Assembly: GCA_905220665.1 (NCBI GenBank)
Contig: CAJNAR010000011.1
Coordinates: 1 to 64,000, forward strand
Reading direction: 5' to 3'
Source of the DNA: Albugo candida
Lineage: Eukaryota; Oomycota; Peronosporomycetes; Albuginales; Albuginaceae
Length of the DNA: 64,000 bases
Shown in pieces: positions 37,414-46,774 of the stretch. The first letter of the stretch is position 1. Each line of letters starts with the position of its first letter. Below the pieces are notes generated by a model. That model ran no database searches, was not told the origin of the DNA, and worked only from the letters and a program-made list of their open reading frames with translations. The position numbers and the translations under genes are program-made.

Positions 37414-38550
37414 ATGAAGATTCAACAAATACAAGCTTACTGCATCGCCGTGCTTGGCTTTCAACCAATGTCTCATTACGTCGTGAGCAGTTCAACCATG
37501 AGAATGCGCAGCGTACAGTCTCAAAAAAATAAACGTATTTGGGGGTTGCGGGTGGAGATTGTGAGTGCGAATTCGGGTGCATTTGAACCCTATGTTAAGC
37601 TGGGAATCGACCCTGTGACTACGAAATCGGATAAATTCATGATGGCTTTTTATTACCATGGTGACTCTAGGCGTACACTCTATGAACGCTGCTGGCCTCG
37701 CTGGAACATCCAGCATCTTGGTCACAGAAGCAAAGAAGAAAACTACGAAACTCGCCTTTACTATATACATATATCTAGCGAGCCTCAATATGCTGACGCG
37801 ATGAAGCCCCAACCTTACAATCCATATAGCAGGGTCATCAGTGAGCACACCATACCAGAATGCTGGGAATTATCCCGACATCAACTGGAAGACTTGTACA
37901 GGGACGAGCATATTCTCACCCGTCGTAGCGTGACAATTTTTGATGCCGACAAGTTCATTAATATGGCTCCACGCGGAATCTATTCATTTGAATGGGATAC
38001 AAGAAAGAAGCCCATCGTTTACGCTGCAGACACTTCAGAGATTAGTGGGTGGAGCGATTTCAAACCTGAACGCGAGCTAGCCTTTGGTCAGGTTATGATT
38101 GGTCGTACAGGTTTCTTCAAACAAAGGCTTCGCATTCGTCTTAGCGACAATTCAAACCATGTACCAAAAAAAGTACATGACGTGGCCAGACAAGAAGGTA
38201 GTGATGAGGGTGTCAGCATCAAAATCAAATTACCAGTCCATGGCACAGATACGTTCGTTGAAATATTGCTTCAGACTAGATTAAAGGACTTGACGTGTGG
38301 CTCGAATTTAAATTGGGTGCTGGGCGCTAAGTCATTGAAGTTTCTCAAAATCAGCATCGATAACCGGCGAGAAGAGAATATGTACCAAATAACCCGCTAC
38401 AAGGAGAGCAGTGAATGGAGCGCTAAGAATAGCGCAGCAGAGACGAGCTATAACGATGCAGAGACGAGTCATGAATGGCATTACGCATCGCCTGAGGACA
38501 GCGCAACAGAGGAGAGTGATTCATACAGCGAGGATGATGATTCTGAATAG
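37414..38550 (+). CDS. Unknown protein with acidic Ser/Glu tail; possible secreted protein
   Basis: An intact 378-aa single-exon gene. The N-terminus is MKIQQ followed by a short hydrophobic stretch (AYCIAVLGF); it could be a weak signal peptide, but the core is only about nine residues. The middle is rich in Tyr, Arg and Trp and looks globular. The last 50 residues are rich in Ser, Glu and Asp, ending in a run of acidic residues. No RxLR-dEER or CHxC-type effector motif was found. It stands alone between decayed genes and small spliced genes. No family was recognised; a lineage-specific secreted protein is one possibility. Confidence 0.6.
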   Translation: MKIQQIQAYCIAVLGFQPMSHYVVSSSTMRMRSVQSQKNKRIWGLRVEIVSANSGAFEPYVKLGIDPVTTKSDKFMMAFYYHGDSRRTLYERCWPRWNIQHLGHRSKEENYETRLYYIHISSEPQYADAMKPQPYNPYSRVISEHTIPECWELSRHQLEDLYRDEHILTRRSVTIFDADKFINMAPRGIYSFEWDTRKKPIVYAADTSEISGWSDFKPERELAFGQVMIGRTGFFKQRLRIRLSDNSNHVPKKVHDVARQEGSDEGVSIKIKLPVHGTDTFVEILLQTRLKDLTCGSNLNWVLGAKSLKFLKISIDNRREENMYQITRYKESSEWSAKNSAAETSYNDAETSHEWHYASPEDSATEESDSYSEDDDSE

Positions 38551-39046
38551 ATCATAGGCGATGGGGCGCGCATGTCCCGAGTTGAACAAACTAAAACATT
38601 GAAATTAACGAATTTATAAATCTCGAAGACAACAGTAAAACTTAATTCACATCATGAATTTGATTACACATGCTTAACCTTCCATTATAGACTTAATCCG
38701 CGGTGCTCTATTGCAGCACGGCTCAATAAAACGCACAAATCTCACACATCACTTTCATTTACAGGCAGTAGAAGCAAAGTCAGTGTCTTACCATGGTTCA
38801 TCAGGACACGAGAGCACGGGCATACAGCTGAACTACTAGTTGTACGAGTATAATTGCTTCACGTATCTTTGATGTCATAATATTCGTATGGATCGATGCG
38901 TTGTTTGGCACGGCATGCTTATTGCACAAGCACATTTACATGATTTTCCAAAAGTGGGTCGACTATCTCGACTGAGCCAACAAGACACTCTCTCCGTCGA
39001 TCTCACGATCCACGACGACTAGGATTTCTGGGTAAGGGAATAGCTC
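38551..39046. other. Intergenic, nothing seen
   Basis: About 500 AT-rich bases between two convergent genes. No coding frame, RNA gene or repeat was recognised. Confidence 0.5.
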
Positions 39047-39532
39047 TCATGTGTCAATAGAATAGTTCCTTGTTATCTGTCCCGGTGACGCCAACACATA
39101 TTCGTTGTCCACCAACAACAAAACATCAAAATTTATGCGGTACGAATATTCAGAAAGGCTTAACCCGAGCACACCAATCACTTTGATAATCAGCGAGCGA
39201 AAAAGGTCCAGAGTGTGGATGATCGGATCAATCCGTGAGAAGCAACAATCCATTCGAATATGATCCAGTCTCAATTCCGGGAATGCTGCATTCAACTAAT
39301 AAATGTACAAAAACATATTATGGCCGGCGGCTGGCCAACATACGGACATGAGCGCGTAAAGCCAAGCCACAATATTGCTTTGAATGACAATCACAGCCAC
39401 TGAGTTGTTGTCCGACCCTTCCAATCTCAACTCAGCATCCCAATGCAAACGTTCGCTCATTTCATTCCGCAACACTCGAATTACATCTTGAGTCGTGCAA
39501 GGTCCATTAAAGTACATCGCAGATGCGAGAAC
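39047..39532 (-). CDS. Unrecognised protein, two or more exons
   Basis: Two minus-strand exons, about 39532-39344 and 39295-39047, join in phase 0 across a 48-nt GT-AG intron (39296-39343) to give about 145 residues. An acceptor-like AG just before 39532 and the lack of an early ATG suggest a further 5' exon; otherwise ATG 39517 is the start. The protein is mixed alpha/beta with a hydrophobic segment (IIKVIGVLGL). No domain was recognised. Confidence 0.42.
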
Positions 39533-39819
39533 CTACATTGACGTAGCTTGCGGTGAATCCATTAAATGATTATTCATTTAGCTCCCTGCGTCATTTTTTT
39601 TTGCATCGGGATCACACACAATCTGATTATCCGATTTGAGTCGCACACAATTTGTGCGAACGACTTCGATATGCATCAACACAATGCAATTAAACACGTC
39701 CATGAAAGGATCAAGCAAATATGATACTCACTTGTGGCTTCTGTATAAGTTCACATCCAGTATTTATACATCGCTAAGTACTGATCAAAGCGCACCACGA
39801 ATGGATTCATATCATCACA

Positions 39820-40139
39820 GCTTCTTCGCACCACTTAAATGTCCACGAGACTTGGAATTGGCCACGAGAACGTTGGAATGCATTTCTCGAGGCATGATAC
39901 ACCGTCCTTTCGCCTGGATTGCGATGTAAAGCTCAGTGGAACACACGCCAACAGAACACTTTTCTGCAAAAGCTTCCAATGATAGGTCGTTAACGTCGTG
40001 TTTGGTGCAAGTGTTGCGAATTTCTAATGTTGTCTACTGCCATTGTGAGAGTCAACTGGAAACCGTTCGCCATAATTGGTCTATTGGACAAAAACTTGAA
40101 AGTAGAGGCTGGGTTTCGTTTTGTCCGCAGTAACGGATG
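39820..40139 (-). CDS. Possible spliced gene fragment
   Basis: On the minus strand an open stretch (about 40020-39815) reads IRNTCTKHDVNDLSLEAFAE onwards and ends GHLSGAKKL before a stop. It can be joined through a 40-nt GT-AG intron to an upstream open stretch near 40060-40139 (NPASTFKFLSNRPIMAN). Composition is protein-like, but no family was recognised and the ends are unknown. It could be the 5' portion of the gene at 39047-39532 or a separate or decayed gene. Confidence 0.28.
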
Positions 40140-40214
40140 CAGTAACGAATCCCTATACCGGTAAAAATAGGCCAGTTTTAAATCAGAGATAGGCAATTAC
40201 AAAAGAGAAGAGTC

Positions 40215-40790
40215 ATGCGTCTGACAACTTTGGTCTATGTGCTCGTACAATGTATGACGTCGATAGAGAACGGGAATGCTAGTATCATGTCAGCAAAGTC
40301 TGCTGAAGTGGAAAGTGAAATGCTGAGCTACCCAAATTGTTCAGAAGCGGAAACGATAGAATTAGCGGATGTATTACAACAGAATCCGCGAAAGCTGCAA
40401 TGTCAAGAAGAGCTAAACATAACAGAATTATATCAGATTACGAAACCTCTCGAATTATGTAAAGTCACTTCGTGTGTTGGAGCATTGCAGGCGTTATACA
40501 GTGTCTTACCCAAGTGCAAGTATGAAACTTATTCAGCTCAGTATCATGCAAAGAGGCTACTACTGAACTGCGGCATCAAACCAAGGGCCGATAGTACGCT
40601 TGATAGTACTGCCAAAAACATATCGCAAATTAGCAAAGACACCGCGTTTGCACCCGTTGGAATCAGCTCAAGCAACTTGGATAATGCGAGCCCTGCGCCT
40701 TCGCAACCAACCTCGGATGGATCACAACAAGGGCAATATGTCCTATTGCATTGGGCGAGTCTTATGTTGTATTTGTTTATGGTATGGTAG
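40215..40790 (+). CDS. Elicitin-like protein, probably GPI-anchored
   Basis: An intact 191-aa single-exon gene. Residues 1-20 form a signal peptide (MRLTTLVYVLVQCMTSIENG). Mature residues 40-122 form an elicitin-like domain with six cysteines at 42, 63, 82, 87, 101 and 119. The four-residue gap between the third and fourth is characteristic, while the other gaps are shorter than in classical elicitins, as in ELL proteins. Then comes a Ser/Thr/Pro-rich linker (about 125-172), likely O-glycosylated, and a C-terminal hydrophobic stretch (YVLLHWASLMLYLFMVW), the usual GPI-anchor signal. Elicitins bind sterols and are known from Phytophthora and relatives. Here the protein probably sits on the cell surface. 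The gene ends 31 bp from the end of the convergent pseudokinase gene. Confidence 0.87.
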   Translation: MRLTTLVYVLVQCMTSIENGNASIMSAKSAEVESEMLSYPNCSEAETIELADVLQQNPRKLQCQEELNITELYQITKPLELCKVTSCVGALQALYSVLPKCKYETYSAQYHAKRLLLNCGIKPRADSTLDSTAKNISQISKDTAFAPVGISSSNLDNASPAPSQPTSDGSQQGQYVLLHWASLMLYLFMVW

Positions 40791-40821
40791 TTTGTTGATT
40801 TCTATACAAAGCCAGTTGTGC

Positions 40822-42028
40822 TCATCCGTTCAGCAATTCAGTTGTAAATTCCAAAACATCTAGAATCGTAGGTCTTTCTTCTGCTTTGTAGGCTACCATG
40901 TCTCGTATGAACTCACAGAACTCCTGCGTAAAAACCGCATTTCGATTTCGTGTTCCGTTTGCTGATTCTAATTTCAAAGTGAACAGTTTTTTATTTATCT
41001 TGCGTACTGTTGGTCATGTACATACCGGAAGGGAATTCCACGCTTTTGTACTCGCCATCGGCATTCTAGCCATCACCCAAAACATTAGATACGTTCTGCA
41101 TAAAGTAATCCTTCGTTCGTACCTGGGACAGATAATCGATCAATTCAGCTCCAAATGCCATGGCGTATCTAATCAGCATGAGTAAATATGTCCTGTCAAA
41201 TCGATACATGCAGACGTACAATATGCATCCAAGTGACCAGATATCAGACTGCCCATCAAGTAAAGCATCCCCGGAAGGATCTGATATTTCTGGCGCAGTA
41301 TAGTTGTTCAGATTCCTTCCCCTTTCCCGACCACCTTGAGCATCCAACGAAGCTTGATGGTGTGAATTTGTTGCTCCCGATACGAAGCAATGGTCCATCT
41401 TCGTTATGATTGGAATACATGATAAATAGTCTTCTCCCATAGAAGAAGAAGCCGAAAGAAGTATGCACTGAGGACTTAACGCCATGTGACAGTATCCAGC
41501 ACGGTGTAGGGACAAAACACCAGAACAAATGCCATGGAATAGATGTAATGCCACGCGCTGAGTGAACGGCCACAATGGAGATGACGAGGACTTCGCTGCC
41601 ACTATTGCATTCCATAGATTTCCTCTATCAAAGTAGGGAAACAAAAATAATGACTACGCATGGAAAGTTTACCACATAGGCCATCTCCCATTGTTACATC
41701 TTTAATCATACCTCTGTCTGGCCCGACCTTATCTCATCATAGTCAATCAATGGGATCAAATTCATATGCTTCACTGACTGTAATGTCAGAAAATAAGTGT
41801 CATAGGAAAATGATTGCCGACTCGTGATGGTGCACTTACACGATAAATTTCCAACTCAAGTAAAATTCTACGTTCATCTTCCTCGGATCGCACTAAAATT
41901 CGTTTGACGATCATGTTTTCTCCATTCTGAGATGTTTGAACAAGCTGCAATTGCTTCGTCGACTTTTCAGAGATCGTTCTGCTCACGCTGACAAGAGTGT
42001 CTCCAATGCGAAGTGTCTCACTCTGCAT
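40822..42028 (-). CDS. STK16 (NAK)-family protein kinase, probable pseudokinase
   Basis: Six exons: 42028-41840, 41777-41712, 41653-41220, 41168-41123, 41065-41026 and 40967-40822. Introns are 62, 58, 51, 57 and 58 nt. The sum is 306 aa, the size of human STK16. The match is clear in FPYFDRGNLWNAI, TAPEI, DIWSLGCILYAMAFG and the C-lobe ERPTILDVL. The VAIK lysine (IVKRI) and the helix-C Glu appear kept. The glycine-rich loop has no glycine pattern (IGDTLVSVSRT), the catalytic loop reads HMALSPQCIL instead of HRDLKPxNIL (Asp and Asn lost), and DFG reads MDHC. Catalysis is therefore unlikely. STK16 acts at the Golgi through acylation; no N-terminal Gly-Cys is seen if ATG 42028 is the start. Confidence 0.85.
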
Positions 42029-42071
42029 ACGAGAATAAGTAAGTGAATGAGAACAAATAAAAACATTCATT

Positions 42072-42925
42072 CATGCCCTGGGAGCTCCTTTTGCGGTATT
42101 GATCGTGGCATTCAGAGACGAAAGAAGACTACCACCCCATTTCTTAGCTTTCTTTGCAGTTTCAGCAGCAAGCTTTTTTGCTTCGTCTGCTGACATGCTC
42201 TTGGCAAAATCATACGCTTGCTCTGTTTGCTTACGAAGGAATCCATGTGAAGCTCGGTCCTCGACTTTGCTACTGGCCGTTGAATTGCGATCTTCTAAAT
42301 TGCTGGTTACAGGACGCTCCAGATTTGAAGATTGAATAGCTTCTACAATCGTCTAGATGAAACTGAGGGGACTATAAAACGAGCTTGAGTAGCTCACCCT
42401 TTCTGGTACAATCAGCAGATTGTGTTCGCCATTTTCTATCAGACAGACTCCCTTCTTCCTTCTTTTTTCTGAAGTCATGTGTTCCTGTCTCGAATGCTTC
42501 TCTCCTAGCTTCATTACGTTCCCATTTTCTACCACGTACTTTGCCCACTTGTCCTTCGCATACGTACAAAGGCGTAGACACTTCGTATATCAAGGGATAT
42601 ATTCAGCAAGTGGAGCTATTTGACGAGAATAAATACAATGCATGTAAATTGACCTACAAAGTGGAGTCGCTCGGGCAATGACTTTGCTGTTTGAAAGTAG
42701 GGGGATGATAGCGTTGGGCGTCAGCAGATCAATGTACACTCCAAACTCATTTTGAAAAGAAAAATGAAAGTTTGAACCCAATGGAAATGCGGTCTGAAGA
42801 TCCTTTAACAAGATCTCTTCTGTTGATACTTCCATCTCGAAAGCGTTGTAGCTGATCTCGTCTGACACGAGGTCCACATATTCGATCTCTTCGCTAGTGA
42901 CATGATATAAAACGAAACATCGCAT
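42072..42925 (-). CDS. Protein with DIX-like N-terminal region, spliced
   Basis: The first exon starts at ATG 42925 (MRCFVLYHV) and encodes about 90 residues with FPLGSNFHFSFQNEFGVYID and a following KVIARATPL. This arrangement resembles a DIX/ubiquitin-like domain as seen at the start of many oomycete proteins, but the call is tentative. The last exon (42352-42072) reads back through a 45-nt GT-AG intron (42353-42397) and encodes a Ser/Lys/Ala-rich helical tail with SADEAKKLAAETAKKAKKW, ending GAPRA. The middle exon (about 42398-42570) is Lys/Arg/Glu-rich; its 5' splice site could not be settled because two frames are open. The stop codon lies about 2 bp from a possible in-frame ATG of the downstream pseudokinase gene. 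Confidence 0.5.
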
Positions 42926-44921
42926 CGTTTACTTAAGTGAGTAATTTCCACCTTTTCAAAGATCAAAAGATCTAAGAGTCAGTAAAAGGCGACTAACTAA
43001 ATAATAGGGAGTGGACTGCAAGTAAGAGTAGCTTTCTAAATGAATTCGTATTGCTGTTGCAGTGCAAAAGAACTTTCTCCTGCCATCTATACACGTGGAG
43101 GAATGTTACCCTCCCGCGATGTTGAGCGCTAGGCGCGTAAAATAAGGAAGTCAGAAGCCTACGACACCACAGCGTGTGCGTAGCAATACATGGCGCCACT
43201 ACAGCCTTCCAACGTGTTCGAAGGTATACTGACCAAATTTGGGCCATAGTGTCCTCCCACCCAAATGAATTCCAATTCCTCTTATATCGATCGCATGTGC
43301 TATCCGGAACGCCACGATTAAAGTTCATTCGATGTATCGCAAGGAAAAGACAGGTGACTTGTAGTGTTTTTAATGGCTGATGGGTATAGCTCTCTTGTAT
43401 CAATGCAGTTTATACTTAAAAAGTTCTTGGCTACCTGTCTTGATGGATAGGCTGGTCCTAAATGGTCATCACGAATTACTCGGAAACACGGTTACACCTG
43501 CCTCAGTTACACAGTATGTGGAATGGATTTACAATTGAGTATCAAGTTGTAGGTAGCTATCGCCGTACATAATTGGTATAGTCAATGATAAATCAACTGG
43601 CCGTATTCTTCTTATAGAGTCGTTGCTATCTGGATAACGTGTTTGTATGCACATCATAAGCAGATACAAAGCCTTCTTCTGCGTGACTAACATCAAATGC
43701 TTATCTTGTTCAATGAATGATAGGAATGTTATCAGCAAGGTTCATGGTCATATTCCTCCAAATTTTTCGATCGATGACGCATAGTTGCGCCTATTCTTAT
43801 CAGTATCTTACTCGCATGCAACTAAAAAGTTATTCAGTTTTATATTCTGAGGTATTCTTGGATCTTACGCTGGACGGTGGTACGCAGCTTGAATAGCTCA
43901 GGCTGATCTCATCGTTGTACAAAGTTAGCTTGTTAATATCATTTGCAATTGCTTATTACAAGGTCAGACTAAGACTAAATTTGAGCAGTATATCTTCTTC
44001 ATCAGCGAGAAAACTCAAGCATTTTGTGGTGTAGGCCGCAAGAGGCAGTCATGAAACAAATGTGACCTACAAAGCTGTTCATTCATATAAATCTACATAT
44101 TGCTGCACGTGAGAATTTATCAGAAGACCCGAGCAGTCACGACAGCCAGTTCACTACAACATCGTGCTATTTGACATTATCAAATAGACCATGGTGTCAA
44201 TCATTGTGAATCAAATCTATCAAATCTTTATTTTCATTCCGACGAACCAGTATAGGGAACACGTTGGTGTAGAATAGTTTGTAATAAGGGATTGCGATCT
44301 GAATTATCGGTAAATCGATGCGAAAGCGGATTCAACATTTGTCCTATGTTAAGCGCAGGGGCAGCACACGTGGCGATCAACTCGATCGACACGACAGCTA
44401 TGGTCACCTGTGGTCAATCTTTTAGTGGTTCTGAATAGATGTTTACCAAAAATCCAATGTTATGGAACATGTCCTCCGCCCACGTGTTGTTTTCGATCAA
44501 GTGGCGAAATATACGTCTCTACAGCGATTCTAGGCAGCAAGAATCAATAAAATAAAAACGGGCCGCCTCATTCAACGCTATGCCGATCAGTTGATCTATA
44601 GCTCCTTGGATGAAGTTGCCGTTTTTTTGTATGGCTGAATAATAATCAGTACAATGTTGATTCGTGCATATTCAGTGTCATAAATGCCCGTACATGTACA
44701 TCTCAGTATATCGCATTCCAGACGCAAGTAAAAATTACATAATATTCATTGGTACTGCAGACACTGGTCAAAAGAATGTGTACTTCACGCCATCTTTGAC
44801 AACGATCACGTCTTTTCAGGCAAACAGCAAAGTAATATATTCTTAAATTGGCGTAATGTTATTTATCACAGCTGCATATGGTGGAGGCTCATTCGTATGC
44901 CTTGTTCAGGAAAAAAAAGTT
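42926..44921. other. Gene-poor region
   Basis: About 2 kb without a secure gene. Short open frames exist on both strands (for example minus 42993-43403 and minus 43529-43738, the latter fairly protein-like), but none has a recognisable domain, signal peptide or consistent splice context. No RNA gene or repeat was seen. Confidence 0.45.
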
Positions 44922-46597
44922 TCACCATATGAAAAATTGTTGATCAGATTCATTCCCTTTATCCTTATGATCCTCCTTTTCAGTCTGCAATATTTGCCTC
45001 TCGACATGCGACCTCCACATTTGTTGACGGCCTTTCCGCTTCTTAGGTGCCTTCATGCTCCTTTCCATAGATTTCTTCATCCTTTCCTCGTATGATCTTT
45101 GCTGCTGAGTTATGCGCTCTTGACGAACCCTCTCCCGGCGCTCTCTTTCCTTCTCTTTTTCTACCTTTAGGACATAATCCTCTGGCATCTTTTCGATAAC
45201 TCTTAAAAGCTCTTCAATTCGAGCTTCCAACTCGGTAAGCATGTAGATGGTTGACAAATTGCTTTCGGCATCAAAACCACAACGTGTGTAAACATCAAGA
45301 ACGTGCTCATGCAGATCCATCAGCACTTTTTCTTGTGTTGCTTCAGCACTACCCTTGGAGGATCGAAGACATAGTTGCTGTGTCCTTTTCTCCTCGAATT
45401 CTATTTGCGCTTGTAATTCATTGATGCTATCATTCAAGATTTGCGAGCGTCTATCCATCATACTTTTTGCCTTGCTGAAATTTTGCTTCAATTCATCAAG
45501 TGTTTGCTCCGTGTCCTGACTATTTTTTATGAGAAACAAATTACTTTCCTCTAATGCCGTAAAAATATTCAAAAGCTGTTGTGGTTGCCGAAAATATAGT
45601 GGTGCCGAGTCATCGTAACTGCCACATTTGCGCTGGTTCAAATTTGATGAGTAGGAGATGTCCAAGTTTTTGTCCATGGTGCCCTTTACTGAAAGATAAC
45701 CATTTGAGCTGTTTCTCCTATCAGCGTCTTGAGCAAGTTTTCGGCATTCGAGAGAAGATCCCATCGGTTCATCGGCATTACCCATGTCCTTCTTTGTAGA
45801 GTGATCCACGCTGAGTTCTTTTAACTTTTCCAGTTGTTCTTCCACGTATTCTGCTGGCGTCAAGTCGTCCAGGAATGCTTTGTATTGTAAATAATCTTGA
45901 AGCTGCTCCTTTAATTTAGATACATCGCTTTCTACGCCCTGAATTTGATGATTGAGATTCTTTATCTCAAACAGCTTATCTGTTTTTGCTTTTGTTTCTT
46001 TTTCTGCACGTTTGATTGCATCATGTGCTTTTCGATCATTATCTTTCAAGAAACTGTCGAATCGGAGTGCGTCTTCCTCGAGCATGACTTCACTCTTTTG
46101 TAACTCGATCTCTTTTGCTCTTGCTTTTTCTTCTAGTTTTCTGATTTCCTCACGTTTCGTATCCAGCGACATTTGTACAAGAAACACATCACGTTTTTTC
46201 TGAATGAAGGTATTCATGTTCTCTTTCACATGTATTCGATCATTTCCTAAAGTCCCCGCTGCAGCTGCAACAAGACCACGAGTACCTCCATGCACAGATA
46301 TTGGAAAGGCTTCATTCTCAGACCGCTGCTCTTCGAAAGTTAGAAGAGATCAATATGTGATAGAAAGAATTACATTGTTCTGAGACCGAAGCATCTGAAT
46401 CTGTCCAACTTTTGATGAAGCTGTGAATTTTTCATATATAGAAAGTTTGCTTTGATGTTCCTTAAGCTAAAATACACTACTTCAGCTAACAATAATTCCA
46501 ATCATCAGCTTACCTCTTTCTTAGAGGCCTTCTCCTTTTCACGCATATATTGTATTTCATCATCGGTTGGTAGCGTAAAAGGATTCGACGTTGGCAT
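44922..46597 (-). CDS. CFAP100: CFAP100-like cilia/flagella coiled-coil protein
   Basis: Three exons: 46597-46514 (start MPTSNPFTLP), 46466-46374 and 46328-44922. Introns are 47 and 45 nt, all phase 0, giving 527 aa. Nearly the whole protein is helical coiled coil. Residues about 85-215 (MNTFIQKKRDVFLVQ, IRKLEEKA, LEEDALRFDSFLKDND) match the DUF4200 core of CFAP100/CCDC37. In Chlamydomonas this protein is part of the modifier-of-inner-arms (MIA) complex that regulates inner dynein arms. The C-terminus is a Lys/Arg/Glu-rich helix. The gene is head to head with the SPEF2-like gene, 177 bp between start codons, which fits co-expression in zoospores. Close relatives CFAP73/CCDC42 are an alternative name. 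Confidence 0.85.
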
Positions 46598-46774
46598 TTT
46601 TCGTTAAGGGAGCAGCAATATGTCGGCAATTGGTCGGTGCATTCGTTACAAGAATCACCGAAGGCGAAAAATAGACTTGCGCATTCGCCTCAACTAATTT
46701 CACCTCCACTTACTTTAATGCCTACATGTTGTGGCCGAAAATAAAAAAGCAATTATAGACACACTATTGATTCT
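46598..46774. promoter_or_regulatory. Shared divergent promoter of two axonemal genes
   Basis: The 177 bp between the start codons of the CFAP100-like and SPEF2-like genes must hold both promoters and 5' UTRs. An inverted CCAAT box (ATTGG) is visible at 46629-46633. No TATA box at a fixed place is obvious. Bidirectional use is inferred from the layout. Confidence 0.5.

Noticed and set aside
37640..37700. RxLR-like motif (RTLYER) in the 378-aa protein as an effector signal
   Set aside because: It is about 80 residues from the N-terminus, lacks a following dEER, and the signal peptide is weak; a chance match is likely.
42993..43738. Two minus-strand open frames (42993-43403, 43529-43738) as genes
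   Set aside because: They have no domain, signal or consistent splice sites, and composition is ambiguous. They are kept only as a remark in the gene-poor region.
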